DNA of 64,000 nucleotides from Chryseobacterium arachidis (GCF_900129245.1 NZ_FQUT01000004.1:186001-250000), one strand, 5' to 3'; positions 1 through 9,217 are shown, counted from the first letter of the stretch. Notes: generated by a model from the sequence alone, not told the origin. Program-made: numbers and translations.

Positions 1-565
1 CAATTATTACGGAACAAAAACGACAGAGAAAATTTTTACTGAACATGATGCCTCGGGAAATGATTTCTTAAGCGAAGTTGTTGTAGTCTGGGAAAAAGCC
101 GCAGATGATTATAAGGAACAAAATATAACAGAAAGAGTGGTTAAGATTCGGACAGCCGTTGTACTTTCTGAAAAGGATGGTGCTTTAAAAAAGATGATTC
201 CGACCATAAAAATGGGGATTGGTTCGCCTCTCGGAAACGGAAAACAATACATGCCCTGGATTCACATTAAAGATATTTGCTCGATCTACGAGTTTGCTTT
301 AAAAAATTCAACTTTGGATGGAGCTTTTAATGCTACTGCTCCCGAACATACTACCAATGAAAATTTAACAAAAAAAATAGCGGAAGTTTTAAAAAAACCT
401 TTATTTATGCCGAATGTTCCGAGCTTTGTTTTAACATTGCTGTTCGGAGAACTGGCAAGTGCTTTGCTGGAAGGTTCAAGAGCTTCTTCGGAAAAAATTC
501 AGAAAATGGGATTTCAGTTTCAATTTCCTGAATTAAAAGGTACTTTGGAAGATTTATTAAAATAA
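1..565 (+). CDS. TIGR01777-type NAD(P)-dependent epimerase, 3' part
   Basis: The reading frame is already open at base 2 (N-Y-Y-G-T...), so the gene starts before the window and the GTG at 137 is an internal codon. Visible motifs are YYG, the DFL...WE..A stretch and RVVKIRTAVVLS, which fit the SDR39U1/TIGR01777 branch of extended short-chain dehydrogenases. The C-terminal half has PWIHIKDIC and GAFNATAPE, typical of this family, which is usually about 300 residues long. The substrate is unknown for most members. The Rossmann glycine motif lies outside the window. The next gene starts 27 bases downstream on the same strand. Family assignment is firm, function is not. Confidence 0.85.
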   Translation, partial: NYYGTKTTEKIFTEHDASGNDFLSEVVVVWEKAADDYKEQNITERVVKIRTAVVLSEKDGALKKMIPTIKMGIGSPLGNGKQYMPWIHIKDICSIYEFALKNSTLDGAFNATAPEHTTNENLTKKIAEVLKKPLFMPNVPSFVLTLLFGELASALLEGSRASSEKIQKMGFQFQFPELKGTLEDLLK

Positions 566-592
566 AAATTTTAAATAAGATTGTAAAAATCT

Positions 593-1174
593 ATGCAGAA
601 TATTAAAATAAATATTGAAAAAACGGAAATTTTATCAGACAACTGGTACACCCTAAAAAAAGTAACTTTCAATATTCAAAAAGAAGACGGAACTATTGAA
701 CTGCAAAGCCGTGAAGCCTACGACCGAGGAAATGGTGCCGTTATTTTGTTGTATAATAAAAATACTGGAACGGTGATCCTGACCCGACAGTTCAGATTGC
801 CTACCTATATTAATGGAAATACTTCCGGAATGTTGATCGAGGCATGTGCCGGATTATTAGACAACGACAACCCTGAAGACTGTATTAAAAGGGAAACCGA
901 AGAGGAAACCGGCTACAAAATTTCGAAAGTTGAAAAGATTTTTGAAGCCTATATGTCACCAGGCTCCGTAACGGAAATTCTCTACTTTTTCATTGCAGAA
1001 TATTCTAAGGAAATGAAAATTGCTGATGGCGGCGGACTCGATGAAGAAGGTGAAAACATTGAAGTTCTTGAACTTTTGTTTGATAAAGCACTGGAAATGA
1101 TCGATTCAGGAGAAATTAAAGATGCTAAAACAATAATGTTGCTTCAGCATTTAAGAATTAAAAATATTTTATAA
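593..1174 (+). CDS. nudK: GDP-mannose pyrophosphatase NudK-like Nudix hydrolase
   Basis: 193 residues, close to the roughly 190 of E. coli NudK. The Nudix region reads [19 protein letters not shown] followed by EEETGY, which closely follows the NudK form of the Nudix box with the RE..EE.G metal-binding core. The upstream part [12 protein letters not shown] and TRQFRLPTY also match the family. NudK hydrolyses GDP-mannose to GMP and mannose-1-phosphate in the cytoplasm. The gene lies 27 bases after the epimerase and 16 bases before the next gene, so it probably belongs to one transcript with them. ADP-ribose pyrophosphatase would be the alternative, but the LLDND segment favours NudK. Confidence 0.85.
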   Translation: MQNIKINIEKTEILSDNWYTLKKVTFNIQKEDGTIELQSREAYDRGNGAVILLYNKNTGTVILTRQFRLPTYINGNTSGMLIEACAGLLDNDNPEDCIKRETEEETGYKISKVEKIFEAYMSPGSVTEILYFFIAEYSKEMKIADGGGLDEEGENIEVLELLFDKALEMIDSGEIKDAKTIMLLQHLRIKNIL

Positions 1175-1190
1175 ATCTACCCCACACATC

Positions 1191-1769
1191 ATGAAAATAT
1201 TATATACTGTAAGCCTTTCTTTACTATTATCTGCACCTATTTTTGCCCAAAAAACTGAAAAAGCGGGATCAAAAGATAAAGCAGTTGTTGAGCATTTTAA
1301 AAACGATTATAAAAAGAAAAACTATAAAAAATTTACCGGAAATATAGTTATTAAAGATAATCAGGCAAAATTTGATGATAAGGTTATCTATTTTGATAAA
1401 TCTGATAAAATTACCGCTGCTATACTCCAAGAAGGCTTAGTTTATCCTCAGCTTTTAACAGAATTCCAGGTGGATAAATTCGAAAATGAAGACAGCGACA
1501 GAACACAAAAAAGATTTGCCAAACTTCAGAAAAACTGGAAAGATGCTTTCGATGTGAATAATATTAAGCTGAGCAATGCTTCTGAGTTGGTTTTCCTGAG
1601 TTCAGATGAAAAGGTTAAAAGAATTAAAATAGTCTGCAAAGATCCAAAATTTCCTAATCTGATGATGTATTATTTCGAGTTTACCAACAAAAATGCTACA
1701 AAAGATACTCCGATTCAGGATTTCATTAAAAATGCTAAACTGACGTATATTTTTCAGCGAACAGAGTAA
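1191..1769 (+). CDS. Secreted protein of unknown function
   Basis: 192 residues with a clear signal peptide (MKILYTVSLSLLLSAPIFAQ), cleaved probably after the AQ pair that is common in this group. The mature part is lysine-rich and has no cysteine pair or catalytic motif I recognise. It ends with a strand-like hydrophobic segment (AKLTYIFQRTE). It starts 16 bases after nudK and ends 11 bases before the next secreted protein, so co-transcription is likely. A periplasmic location is inferred from the signal peptide. I do not recognise a family. Confidence 0.7.
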   Translation: MKILYTVSLSLLLSAPIFAQKTEKAGSKDKAVVEHFKNDYKKKNYKKFTGNIVIKDNQAKFDDKVIYFDKSDKITAAILQEGLVYPQLLTEFQVDKFENEDSDRTQKRFAKLQKNWKDAFDVNNIKLSNASELVFLSSDEKVKRIKIVCKDPKFPNLMMYYFEFTNKNATKDTPIQDFIKNAKLTYIFQRTE

Positions 1770-1780
1770 AAAAAAACGTA

Positions 1781-2242
1781 ATGATCCAAAAAATTAAGTT
1801 TTTATTTTTTTTCTTGTTATTTCCTGCCTATTATTTTTCGCAGGACGGATCAGATATTTCTTATGTAAAAATCAATGAAATCGATAAAAATCTTATCGGA
1901 AAATTTATTCATCTTGATTTTTATCACAGATCTTTTGGCAGAAATAGTAATCAGGATCATGTTAATTTATCAGTCAATAAGCAACAGGTACAATTTTTAG
2001 AAATCCGAAAAGATACAGGACACAACAATTGGTTTTCGGAGCAGTCATTGCTGTCCGTTTCAAAAATAAAAGGTGAAAAATTACAAATCGAGAAATTTCA
2101 AATAACAGGATTTGATGATAAAAATTTATATGTCACAGCTTTTATTAACTATTTGAAACGCAATAGAATTGTAAATAAGGCGCAGGAAAACATGGCTATT
2201 GAGAAAAGTAAAGTAGTAGAAATTTTGGTTGAACAAGATTAA
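1781..2242 (+). CDS. Secreted protein of unknown function
   Basis: 153 residues. The first 20 residues form a hydrophobic signal peptide (MIQKIKFLFFFLLFPAYYFS) followed by QDGSD, so the product is exported. The remainder has alternating charged and hydrophobic segments and no recognisable motif. It follows the previous secreted protein by 11 bases and its stop lies 10 bases before the preferred start of the metalloprotease candidate. Function unknown; co-transcription with its neighbours is inferred from spacing. Confidence 0.65.
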   Translation: MIQKIKFLFFFLLFPAYYFSQDGSDISYVKINEIDKNLIGKFIHLDFYHRSFGRNSNQDHVNLSVNKQQVQFLEIRKDTGHNNWFSEQSLLSVSKIKGEKLQIEKFQITGFDDKNLYVTAFINYLKRNRIVNKAQENMAIEKSKVVEILVEQD

Positions 2243-2252
2243 ATTTGTTTCA

Positions 2253-3017
2253 ATGTACAATCCATTCAGAAGAAACAGAAATATTGGAACCGAGAATCAG
2301 GGGTTTGGTCAAAATAATAGGCTTAAAATTTCAACACCGTACGGAACACTAAAATCCTTTTACGAAAGGATTGAAAAATATCAAATTGAAGTCAGAATTA
2401 TCAACGGACATGAATTTTTATTCATTATTGAAGAAACTCGGCAAAACTGTTTTCATTCATGCTCTGTTGAGGATTTAGCAAAAATTATTCAGCACATACC
2501 AAAAGAAGATTATGGAGATTTGAAGTTCATTATTCTTCGCCAACCCAAAAGAAAAGAAGAAATAATTTCTCCGGTTTGGGGACGATTAATTTATAGTTTC
2601 TATTTTGAAAACGAATATTTTCCGGCAATAATTTTAGATTCTATTGATTTAAATAAAAAATTAGTCTGGCCTAAAAAACAAACTATAGAAGATCAAAAAG
2701 AATTTGTAAGATTAAAAGATGACGGACATATTTTTATCGAAAATAAAAGAGATTTTATTGCTGAATTAAGATTAGAATCTTGCAGAAACACTCAGCTTTA
2801 CAGAACTTTATTGCATGAATTTGGGCATTATGTTCATTATTTAGAAGTTGTGGAAAGAGCTGGAAATGAAGATGAGGATTATGAAGAAAAAGAAATTCGT
2901 GATGATTATTATATGAGCCTTCCAAAAGTTGAGAAAGAAAAGTTTGCTCATCAATATGCTGATCGTTTAAAAAAGAAATTGATCGAAGACAGGATTATTC
3001 CTTTTGAGAGAATTTAA
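2253..3017 (+). CDS. Putative zinc metallopeptidase (HExxH protein)
   Basis: I start the gene at ATG 2253 (MYNPFRRN). An upstream in-frame TTG at 2229 would overlap the previous gene by 14 bases and is less likely. The product is about 254 residues. Near residue 190 it carries LLHEFGHYVHYLE, a HExxH zinc-binding helix of the gluzincin/metzincin type, followed 25-40 residues later by an acidic stretch and EKEKFAHQYAD, which could supply the third ligand. No signal peptide is visible, so it would act in the cytoplasm. The last residues are basic. I recognise the motif but not the family. It is followed 12 bases later by a zinc-ribbon-like gene. Confidence 0.65.
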   Translation: MYNPFRRNRNIGTENQGFGQNNRLKISTPYGTLKSFYERIEKYQIEVRIINGHEFLFIIEETRQNCFHSCSVEDLAKIIQHIPKEDYGDLKFIILRQPKRKEEIISPVWGRLIYSFYFENEYFPAIILDSIDLNKKLVWPKKQTIEDQKEFVRLKDDGHIFIENKRDFIAELRLESCRNTQLYRTLLHEFGHYVHYLEVVERAGNEDEDYEEKEIRDDYYMSLPKVEKEKFAHQYADRLKKKLIEDRIIPFERI

Positions 3018-3029
3018 TTAAACACTAAT

Positions 3030-3452
3030 ATGATTGATACAAGCCATCCCGATTCTGAATTTATATTTCGGGCAGGAGCATTCACAGATAGAATTAAAAA
3101 TTACTGTAGAAAATATATTTTAGAATCATTTGAAGAGCGAAAAATCACTTTTCAGGATATGAAAATTGAAGCTTTGTTATTGTTGGAATTTTCAGAACTT
3201 CATTTCAAAGAAAATCTAAATAGTATTTCTAAGTCGGTAAATGATTTAAACGTAGAAATCGACAAATTAGAAGCTATTAATATAAGTAACGAAGATGGAA
3301 ACTGCACTGTTTGCAATACAAAACTTGAGACTTTCGACACTTTAATCAAAGAAAAAGATTTTAGGTTCATAACTATTTGCAAAAAGTGCCCTAATGAGAT
3401 TTATAACATTTTAAATACTATTGATTGGGCAACCGGAGCTGCATTTATTTAA
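3030..3452 (+). CDS. Small protein with CxxC pairs, possible zinc ribbon
   Basis: 140 residues, no signal peptide. The C-terminal half contains CTVCNTKLE and, about 27 residues later, CKKCP, an arrangement that could bind one zinc ion. The N-terminal half is predicted helical and acidic. It begins 12 bases after the HExxH gene and is the last gene before the cobalamin riboswitch. Because it directly follows a protease candidate it could be a partner or regulator, but that is only context. No family recognised. Confidence 0.6.
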   Translation: MIDTSHPDSEFIFRAGAFTDRIKNYCRKYILESFEERKITFQDMKIEALLLLEFSELHFKENLNSISKSVNDLNVEIDKLEAINISNEDGNCTVCNTKLETFDTLIKEKDFRFITICKKCPNEIYNILNTIDWATGAAFI

Positions 3453-3492
3453 TTTTAAATTCAAAATTCTAAAAACTCAAACAAATATTCCC

Positions 3493-3500
3493 TACATTTG
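3493..3500 (+). promoter_or_regulatory. Probable promoter -7 element upstream of riboswitch
   Basis: TACATTTG matches the Bacteroidota -7 consensus TAnnTTTG. A start site a few bases downstream (about 3507) would place the cobalamin aptamer at the 5' end of the transcript. No good TTG -33 element is seen at the usual distance. Confidence 0.5.
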
Positions 3501-3506
3501 CCCCGA

Positions 3507-3745
3507 AACAGTTCTTTTACATACTTCATCAAACGGAAAAGGTTTTACTTAAGGTAGATTAATAGGGAATCGTGTGAGAATCACGAGCTGTCGCGCAACT
3601 GTAAGTAACACACCAAAGGTTTTTGTCCGCGTATATCCACTGTGCAAACGGGAAGGATGACAAAAGCTGTTACAAGTCAGGAGACCTGCCTGTTCCGAAT
3701 TGACAATGCTCTCGCGGTTTGGAGTTTTTTGGTCGAACAGATGAT
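3507..3745 (+). promoter_or_regulatory. Cobalamin (B12) riboswitch controlling metE
   Basis: The conserved parts are in order: AATAGGGAAT at 3561-3570, a short hairpin (CGTG...CACG), the GCTGTCGCGCAACTGTAA segment from 3587, CACTGTGC and ACGGGAAGG before 3660, and the B12 box AAGTCAGGAGACCTGCC at 3674-3690. This is the class-I adenosylcobalamin aptamer. Downstream, CTGTTC (3690-3695) can pair with GAACAG (3735-3740), a candidate expression-platform stem. B12 binding would be expected to shut down the B12-independent methionine synthase metE. The boundaries are approximate and the OFF mechanism is inference. Confidence 0.93.
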
Positions 3746-4223
3746 ACTTTTGAACGTATTTTTGGTTTAAAATTTTAAATTAATTTTAATTTTTTTAAAC
3801 GCAAAGATTTTTTTGTTATGACTTCTTATTTTTAAGGAGCAAAGAGTTGCGACTTTGTCGCTGATGAAGTGTATGTTTTATACCTCCGCTTCTTAAAATC
3901 AATGTATCGATTCTTCTTTGTCCACTTAAATAATAAAGAAAAATTAGATTAAAACTTTGCGTCAAAAAATTTAACATTAAGTATTTGAGAATTTTAAGTT
4001 TAAAGATATTTTAAGTTAGGCATAACGCTTAAAACATCTTTGATGTTTCCTTAATAAATCTTAACCACTTAATTTTTCTTAATGGTTTAAATTTTAATCT
4101 ACCTAAGGAAAATTGCGTCCTCACTGTATCTCCTCTACTCCATAAAATTTCTTTTTACGACTGCATTGCGAAGCATCTGAAGAGCTTTTAAAATCATTGT
4201 TTAATTTAAAAGTTTTTAAGAAA
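3746..4223 (+). other. Long A+T-rich leader between riboswitch and metE
   Basis: There is no credible gene in about 480 bases. The stretch contains degenerate intergenic repeat sequence: AACGCAAAGATTTTTTT near 3799 and an inverted partner AAAACTTTGCGTC near 3953, and TTAACCACTTAA...TTAATGGTT near 4068-4092, which can form a weak hairpin. Only very short reading frames (up to 16 codons) occur. Whether metE is transcribed through it from the riboswitch promoter or has its own promoter cannot be decided by eye. Confidence 0.5.
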
Positions 4224-6539
4224 ATGCAAACGCACATTCTTGGCTATCCGCGAATTGGTAGCAACAGAGAACTCAAAAAAGCCTGCGAGCAATATTGGAC
4301 GGGCAAAATCGAAGCAAACGACCTTTTGGAAGTCGGAAAAACCATCACTCAAAACAACTGGAAACTGCAGCAGGAAGCGGGAATTGACCTTATTCCCTGC
4401 AACGATTTTTCGTTTTATGACCAGGTTCTGGACATGACTTTAACAGTCGGAGCGATCCCGGAACGCTATCAGGAAATTGCCTTCAAAAAGTCTGAACTGA
4501 ATCTTTATTTTGCAATGGCGAGAGGTTTCCAGAAAGATGGATTGGACATCACCGCGATGGAAATGACGAAATGGTTTGATACCAATTACCATTACATCGT
4601 CCCTGAATTTCAGAAAAATCAGGAATTTACATTATTCTCCCATAAAATTATTAAAGAATTCATCAGCGCAAAACAGGCAGGAATCAATGCAAAGCCTGTG
4701 ATCATCGGTTTGCTGACATATTTATTATTGGGAAAAGAAAAAGAAGAAGGTTTTGATAAATTGGATTTAGCACAAAACTTACTTCCTGTTTATATTCAGA
4801 TTTTAAAAGAACTTGAAAATCACGGTGCTGAATATATTCAGTTTGATGAGCCGTTCTTAGCTTTAGATTTAACTGAAAAAGCGAGAGAAGTCTATCAGTT
4901 CATTTATGCTGAAATCAGAAAACAATTCCCAAAACTTAAATTTATTGTTGCGACTTATTTTGAAGGATTAAAAGATAATTTGTTATTGGCAACTTCCCTT
5001 CCGATCGATGTTCTGCATATTGATTTAGTTCGTTGCCCTGAACAGTTGGATGAAACTTTAGATATAATTCCAAATAATTTAAGTCTTTCTTTAGGAATTG
5101 TTGACGGAAGAAATATCTGGAAAAACGATTTCCAAAAATCATTAAATAGTATTAAAACTGCCGTTGAAAAAATTGGCTCGGAAAGAATTTTTATCGCTCC
5201 GTCCTGTTCGTTACTGCACTCTCCTTTCGACCTTGATTCTGAAAAAAACGAAGAGATTTTATCTCACGAAATCAAACAATGGATGGCTTTTGCAAAACAG
5301 AAAGTGACTGAAATTGTTAATTTAAAAAAATTGGCTTCCGAAAACCCTGACTACAATGCTTTACAAGCTTTAGCCGAAAATAAAAAAGCGATTGAAAACC
5401 GAAAAATTTCAAAATTAATTCACAGTCAGGACGTAAAAAACCGTGTTGATGTGACGACTGAAGATGATGCGAAGAGAAATTCTCCATTCAATATCAGAAA
5501 AGAAATTCAGCATGATGTTCTTAAGCTTCCTTTGTTTCCTACCACGACAATCGGTTCGTTTCCGCAGACAAAAGAGGTGAGAAACTGGCGAGCAAAATTC
5601 AAAAAAGGTGAATTAAATGCCGAACAATATGACACTTTATTGAAACAGGAAACCGAAAGAACGATTCGCTGGCAGGAAGAAATCGGGATCGACGTATTGG
5701 TTCACGGAGAATTTGAGCGAAACGATATGGTGGAATATTTCGGGGAACAACTATCCGGATTTGCATTTACACAAAACGGTTGGGTTCAGAGTTACGGAAG
5801 CCGGTGCGTGAAACCTCCTGTGATTTTCGGAGACGTTCACAGACCGCAACCAATGACAGTTTATTGGTCGGAATTTGCGCAATCTTTAACTCAAAAATGG
5901 GTAAAAGGAATGTTGACCGGACCTGTGACGATTCTTCAATGGTCTTTTGTGCGTGACGATCAACCTCGTTCGACAACTTGTAAACAGATTGCACTGGCGA
6001 TTCGTGATGAGGTGAATGATTTGGAAAAAGCGGGAATCAGAATTATACAGATTGATGAGCCTGCCATTCGTGAAGGTCTTCCATTAAGAAAATCTGACTG
6101 GCAAAATTATCTGAAATGGGCAGTTGAAGCCTTTAGAATTTCGGCCAGCGGTGCGGAAGATGCGACGCAGATTCATACGCATATGTGTTATTCTGAATTT
6201 AATGACATCATCCAAAATATCGCCGATATGGATGCAGATGTGATTACGATTGAATGCTCCAGAAGTCAGATGGAATTATTGAATGCTTTTGCAGATTTCA
6301 AATATCCAAACGAAATCGGGCCGGGAGTTTATGATATTCACTCGCCGAGAGTTCCGTCGAAAGAGGAAATGGTGAAATTGCTGAAAAAAGCACAAGCCGT
6401 CATTCCGGCACAGCAACTTTGGGTAAATCCTGATTGTGGCTTAAAAACCCGTCATTGGGATGAAACGGAAAAGGCATTGATTGCGATGGTGGAGGCTTCG
6501 CGGGAAGCGAGTAAGGAGTTTGCTTTGCAGATACTTTGA
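4224..6539 (+). CDS. metE: B12-independent methionine synthase MetE
   Basis: The enzyme transfers the methyl group of 5-methyltetrahydropteroyl-tri-L-glutamate to homocysteine in the cytoplasm, the last step of methionine synthesis. I start at ATG 4224 (MQTHILGYPRIGSNREL), the conserved N-terminus, not at an upstream TTG (4197). About 771 residues, the usual family length. The duplicated barrel is complete; the C-terminal half has FPTTTIGSFPQT and the zinc ligands H and C in IHTHMCYSEF, E in ITIECSRSQ and C in NPDCGLKTR. The cobalamin riboswitch upstream is the expected regulator of this B12-independent enzyme and implies that the cell also has a B12-dependent MetH. A strong terminator follows. 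Confidence 0.97.
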   Translation: MQTHILGYPRIGSNRELKKACEQYWTGKIEANDLLEVGKTITQNNWKLQQEAGIDLIPCNDFSFYDQVLDMTLTVGAIPERYQEIAFKKSELNLYFAMARGFQKDGLDITAMEMTKWFDTNYHYIVPEFQKNQEFTLFSHKIIKEFISAKQAGINAKPVIIGLLTYLLLGKEKEEGFDKLDLAQNLLPVYIQILKELENHGAEYIQFDEPFLALDLTEKAREVYQFIYAEIRKQFPKLKFIVATYFEGLKDNLLLATSLPIDVLHIDLVRCPEQLDETLDIIPNNLSLSLGIVDGRNIWKNDFQKSLNSIKTAVEKIGSERIFIAPSCSLLHSPFDLDSEKNEEILSHEIKQWMAFAKQKVTEIVNLKKLASENPDYNALQALAENKKAIENRKISKLIHSQDVKNRVDVTTEDDAKRNSPFNIRKEIQHDVLKLPLFPTTTIGSFPQTKEVRNWRAKFKKGELNAEQYDTLLKQETERTIRWQEEIGIDVLVHGEFERNDMVEYFGEQLSGFAFTQNGWVQSYGSRCVKPPVIFGDVHRPQPMTVYWSEFAQSLTQKWVKGMLTGPVTILQWSFVRDDQPRSTTCKQIALAIRDEVNDLEKAGIRIIQIDEPAIREGLPLRKSDWQNYLKWAVEAFRISASGAEDATQIHTHMCYSEFNDIIQNIADMDADVITIECSRSQMELLNAFADFKYPNEIGPGVYDIHSPRVPSKEEMVKLLKKAQAVIPAQQLWVNPDCGLKTRHWDETEKALIAMVEASREASKEFALQIL

Positions 6540-6553
6540 TTTTGATATTTTTT

Positions 6554-6588
6554 CGGGAGCCCAAAAGGCTCCCGTTTTGTTTTATTTA
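6554..6588 (+). terminator. Rho-independent terminator of metE
   Basis: CGGGAGCC and GGCTCCCG form a perfect 8-bp stem with a CAAAA loop, followed by TTTTGTTTTATTT. Confidence 0.92.
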
Positions 6589-6658
6589 ATTAATTTTAAC
6601 CATCAATTTGTTTAATCTAAGCCATTCTATTATTTTCACTCAAAACTAATTAATATAA

Positions 6659-8607
6659 ATGCTAAGAAGTTATTATAACAGTTCAATTAACAATTTTTTA
6701 CAGGAAAATACTGACTCGATTTTTGGTAAATTATCTCAAAAGTACACTCATTCTCTAGAAGATTTACAAAAAGTAGCTTGGAAAAAACAAATTGAAATTT
6801 TAAAACAAGTCACAAAATCTTTAGAATCTGGAAGCATTTATTTTGAATTTTCTATTCCAAGAATGGGAAAAAGAGTAGATAATATTATTATCATTAAAGA
6901 TTTAATATTATTATTAGAATTTAAGATAGGTAGCTCTGAATATTCAAAAAATGCTCAAAATCAAGCAATCGATTACTGCCTGGATTTAATTAATTTTCAC
7001 GAGGGAAGTCATAATAAAAAAGTCATTCCAATTCTTATAGCCTCAAATGCAGAAAATATAGAAAATGATATTACTAACTCAACATCATTACAAAAGTGCA
7101 TTCTTTGCAATGAGGGAAATTTAGAAACAAACATATTAAAAATTATAAATAAACTTTCTTCAGAAACCCCTATTGAAATTGATCAATGGGAAAGTAGTGC
7201 TTATAAACCTACTCCAACTATTATTGAAGCAGCGCAAGCTTTATATAAAAAACATACTGTAGAAGAAATTTCAAGAAATGACGCAGGCAAAGATAATCTT
7301 GCAAAGACTTCAAAAATCATCAATGAAATTATTGAGTACTCAAAAGAAAATAATCGAAAATCTATTTGTTTCATAACTGGAGTTCCCGGTGCTGGAAAAA
7401 CTCTTGCAGGACTTAATATTGCTAATGAACGTTTAAAAATTGATGAAAATGAACATTCAGTTTTCTTATCTGGCAATGGTCCTCTTGTAGAAGTTCTTCG
7501 AGAAGCTCTTACAAGAGATACCATGAAGAATGAGAATTTAAAACGACCAGATGCAGCCAGAAAAGCAAAAAGTTTCATTCAAAATATTCATCATTTCAGA
7601 GATGATAATTTAGGCTCTCATACAGCACCTACAGAAAAGGTTGTTGTTTTTGATGAAGCACAAAGAGCTTGGCAAAAAAGCTCCGTTGCTAAGTTTATGA
7701 AAAACAAAAAAGGTATTGAAAATTTTGATATGTCTGAGCCAGAATATCTTATTAGTGTTATGGATAAACACGAAAACTGGTGTTGTATTGTTTGTCTTAT
7801 CGGAGGCGGACAAGAAATTAATACTGGAGAAGCTGGAGTTTCTGAATGGTTGAGTCATTAAAAAACAAATTTGAAGATTGGGATATTTATCTATCTGAAA
7901 AAATACTAAATGATAATGTTTATTTAAAAAATGAAGATTTAATTAACTGGGTGAAACAAAATAGCGAAAAAAAATCTGATTTGCATCTATCCGTTTCAAT
8001 TCGTTCATTTAGAAGTGAAAAAGTTGCTTTTTTAGTACAAAACATTTTAAATAACAGTGACAAAACTTTAGAAATTTATCAATCTCTCAAAAATAATTAC
8101 CCAATATATCTTACTCGTGATATTAAATTGGCTAAAAAATGGCTAAAAGAAGTATCAAAAGGAACAGAAAGAATTGGCATAATTGCAAGCTCAGGTGCTA
8201 AACGTTTACGCTCAGAGGGAATAAGTGTTAAAGAAAAAATTTCAGCTGCAGATTGGTTTCTTAACGATGAAAATGACATTCGTTCATCTTATTATTTAGA
8301 AGATGTTGCTACAGAATTCGATATTCAAGGTTTAGAAATAGACTATACATGTTTGGCTTGGGATATAAATATGTATTATGATAATGAGTGGAAATTTAAA
8401 CATTTTATAGGTTCAAAATGGACTGAAATGAATGAATCTAGACAAAATTATCTACTCAATTCTTATAGAGTCTTATTAACCAGAGCAAGACAAGGAATGG
8501 TAATTTTTATTCCGGAGGTTGATAACTCAGATTGGACTCGACCAAAAGATTTATATGATTCAACTTTTGAATATTTTAAATCTTGCGGATTTGATATTTT
8601 ACAATAG
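6659..8607 (+). pseudogene. Frameshifted DUF2075 helicase-like protein with nuclease domain
   Basis: Two overlapping frames, 6659-7861 and 7846-8607, together encode one protein of about 650 residues, the usual DUF2075 length. The first ends ...GGGQEINTGEAGVSEW then LSH-stop; the second continues SLKNKFEDWDIYLS, exactly where the family continues. One extra base after the TGG codon near 7849 would restore the frame. Domain order: N-terminal PD-(D/E)xK-like nuclease core (RVDNIIIIKDLILLLEFK, about residues 75-95), Walker A GVPGAGKT near 240, Walker B VVVFDEAQRAW near 325, and in the second part NSYRVLLTRARQG, like SF1 helicase motif VI. Such proteins occur in defence-type loci, but the role here is unproven. 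The break may be a real mutation, a sequencing error or, less likely, programmed. Confidence 0.85.
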
Positions 8608-8667
8608 ATAAAATTTTATTTAAAACAAATTAACAATCAAAAACTTACAATTTCAAAAATAAAACCT

Positions 8668-8675
8668 TAATTTTG
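8668..8675 (+). promoter_or_regulatory. Possible promoter -7 element for DnaJ-KTSC gene
   Basis: TAATTTTG fits TAnnTTTG and lies 25 bases before the ATG at 8701. An AAGGA-like stretch lies between. The -33 element is unclear. Confidence 0.4.
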
Positions 8676-8700
8676 CACCCCGAAATAAGGATCATCCATT

Positions 8701-9147
8701 ATGAAAAAATTAGGCGAATACAGAAAGCTTCTTGAGGTTGATAAAAATGTAACTTTAAAGGAACTGAAAACAATTTACAGGAATACGATGAAAGATACGC
8801 ATCCTGATAAATTCATCAACGATGAAGCGGGAAAGCTGGAAGCAGAAGAAAAAAGCAAGTCTGTGATTGAAGCCTATCATTTTTTGGTAAGCATTAATCC
8901 TGAAACGCAGGAAAAATATAAGGAAGAATATACGGAAACCATTACAAAATCTAATATTCAGGATTTTTATTTGGAGAAATCTGTATTAACGGTTCAGCAC
9001 TTGAACGGAAATATGTACGAATACATCGGTGTTCCGAAAAACACATACATCAAAATGGTAAATTCCGATTCTCCGAGCCGTTTTGCAAGAAGACATATCT
9101 ATGGAAGTTTTGTCTACAGAAAGTCTGGTGAGGCGATGGCGGATTAA
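8701..9147 (+). CDS. DnaJ-like N-terminus fused to KTSC domain
   Basis: 148 residues. Residues 1-75 look like a J domain (GEYRKLLEVDKNVTLKELKTIYR, then HPDK, the loop that stimulates DnaK ATPase). The C-terminal part (STLTVQHLNG-like VLTVQHLNGNMYEYIGVP through SPSRFARRHIYGSFVYRK) is a KTSC domain, an SH3-like domain of unknown function whose members end with a similar FxYR stretch. The gene stands alone with its own likely promoter and terminator. A cytoplasmic co-chaperone-like role is inferred from the HPD motif; the KTSC partner is unknown. Confidence 0.8.
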   Translation: MKKLGEYRKLLEVDKNVTLKELKTIYRNTMKDTHPDKFINDEAGKLEAEEKSKSVIEAYHFLVSINPETQEKYKEEYTETITKSNIQDFYLEKSVLTVQHLNGNMYEYIGVPKNTYIKMVNSDSPSRFARRHIYGSFVYRKSGEAMAD

Positions 9148-9170
9148 TTTTTTGTATGATAAAATATATG

Positions 9171-9200
9171 AGCTTTCAGTGAATTCTGGAAGCTTTTTTT
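9171..9200 (+). terminator. Terminator after the DnaJ-KTSC gene
   Basis: AGCTTTCAG pairs with CTGGAAGCT (one G-T pair), loop TGAATT, followed by a run of T. Confidence 0.8.
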
Positions 9201-9217
9201 GTTGTGCTGAGTCTTTA

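Noticed and set aside
4197..4223. TTG start of metE
   Set aside because: The ATG at 4224 gives the conserved MetE N-terminus; the extension is not family-like.
7201..7578. 125-codon minus-strand frame
   Set aside because: Antisense to the DUF2075 gene, in which Walker motifs are clear on the plus strand.
7840..7862. Programmed -1 frameshifting in the DUF2075 gene
   Set aside because: No slippery heptamer of the X-XXY-YYZ type and no obvious downstream stem; a point deletion or sequencing error is simpler.
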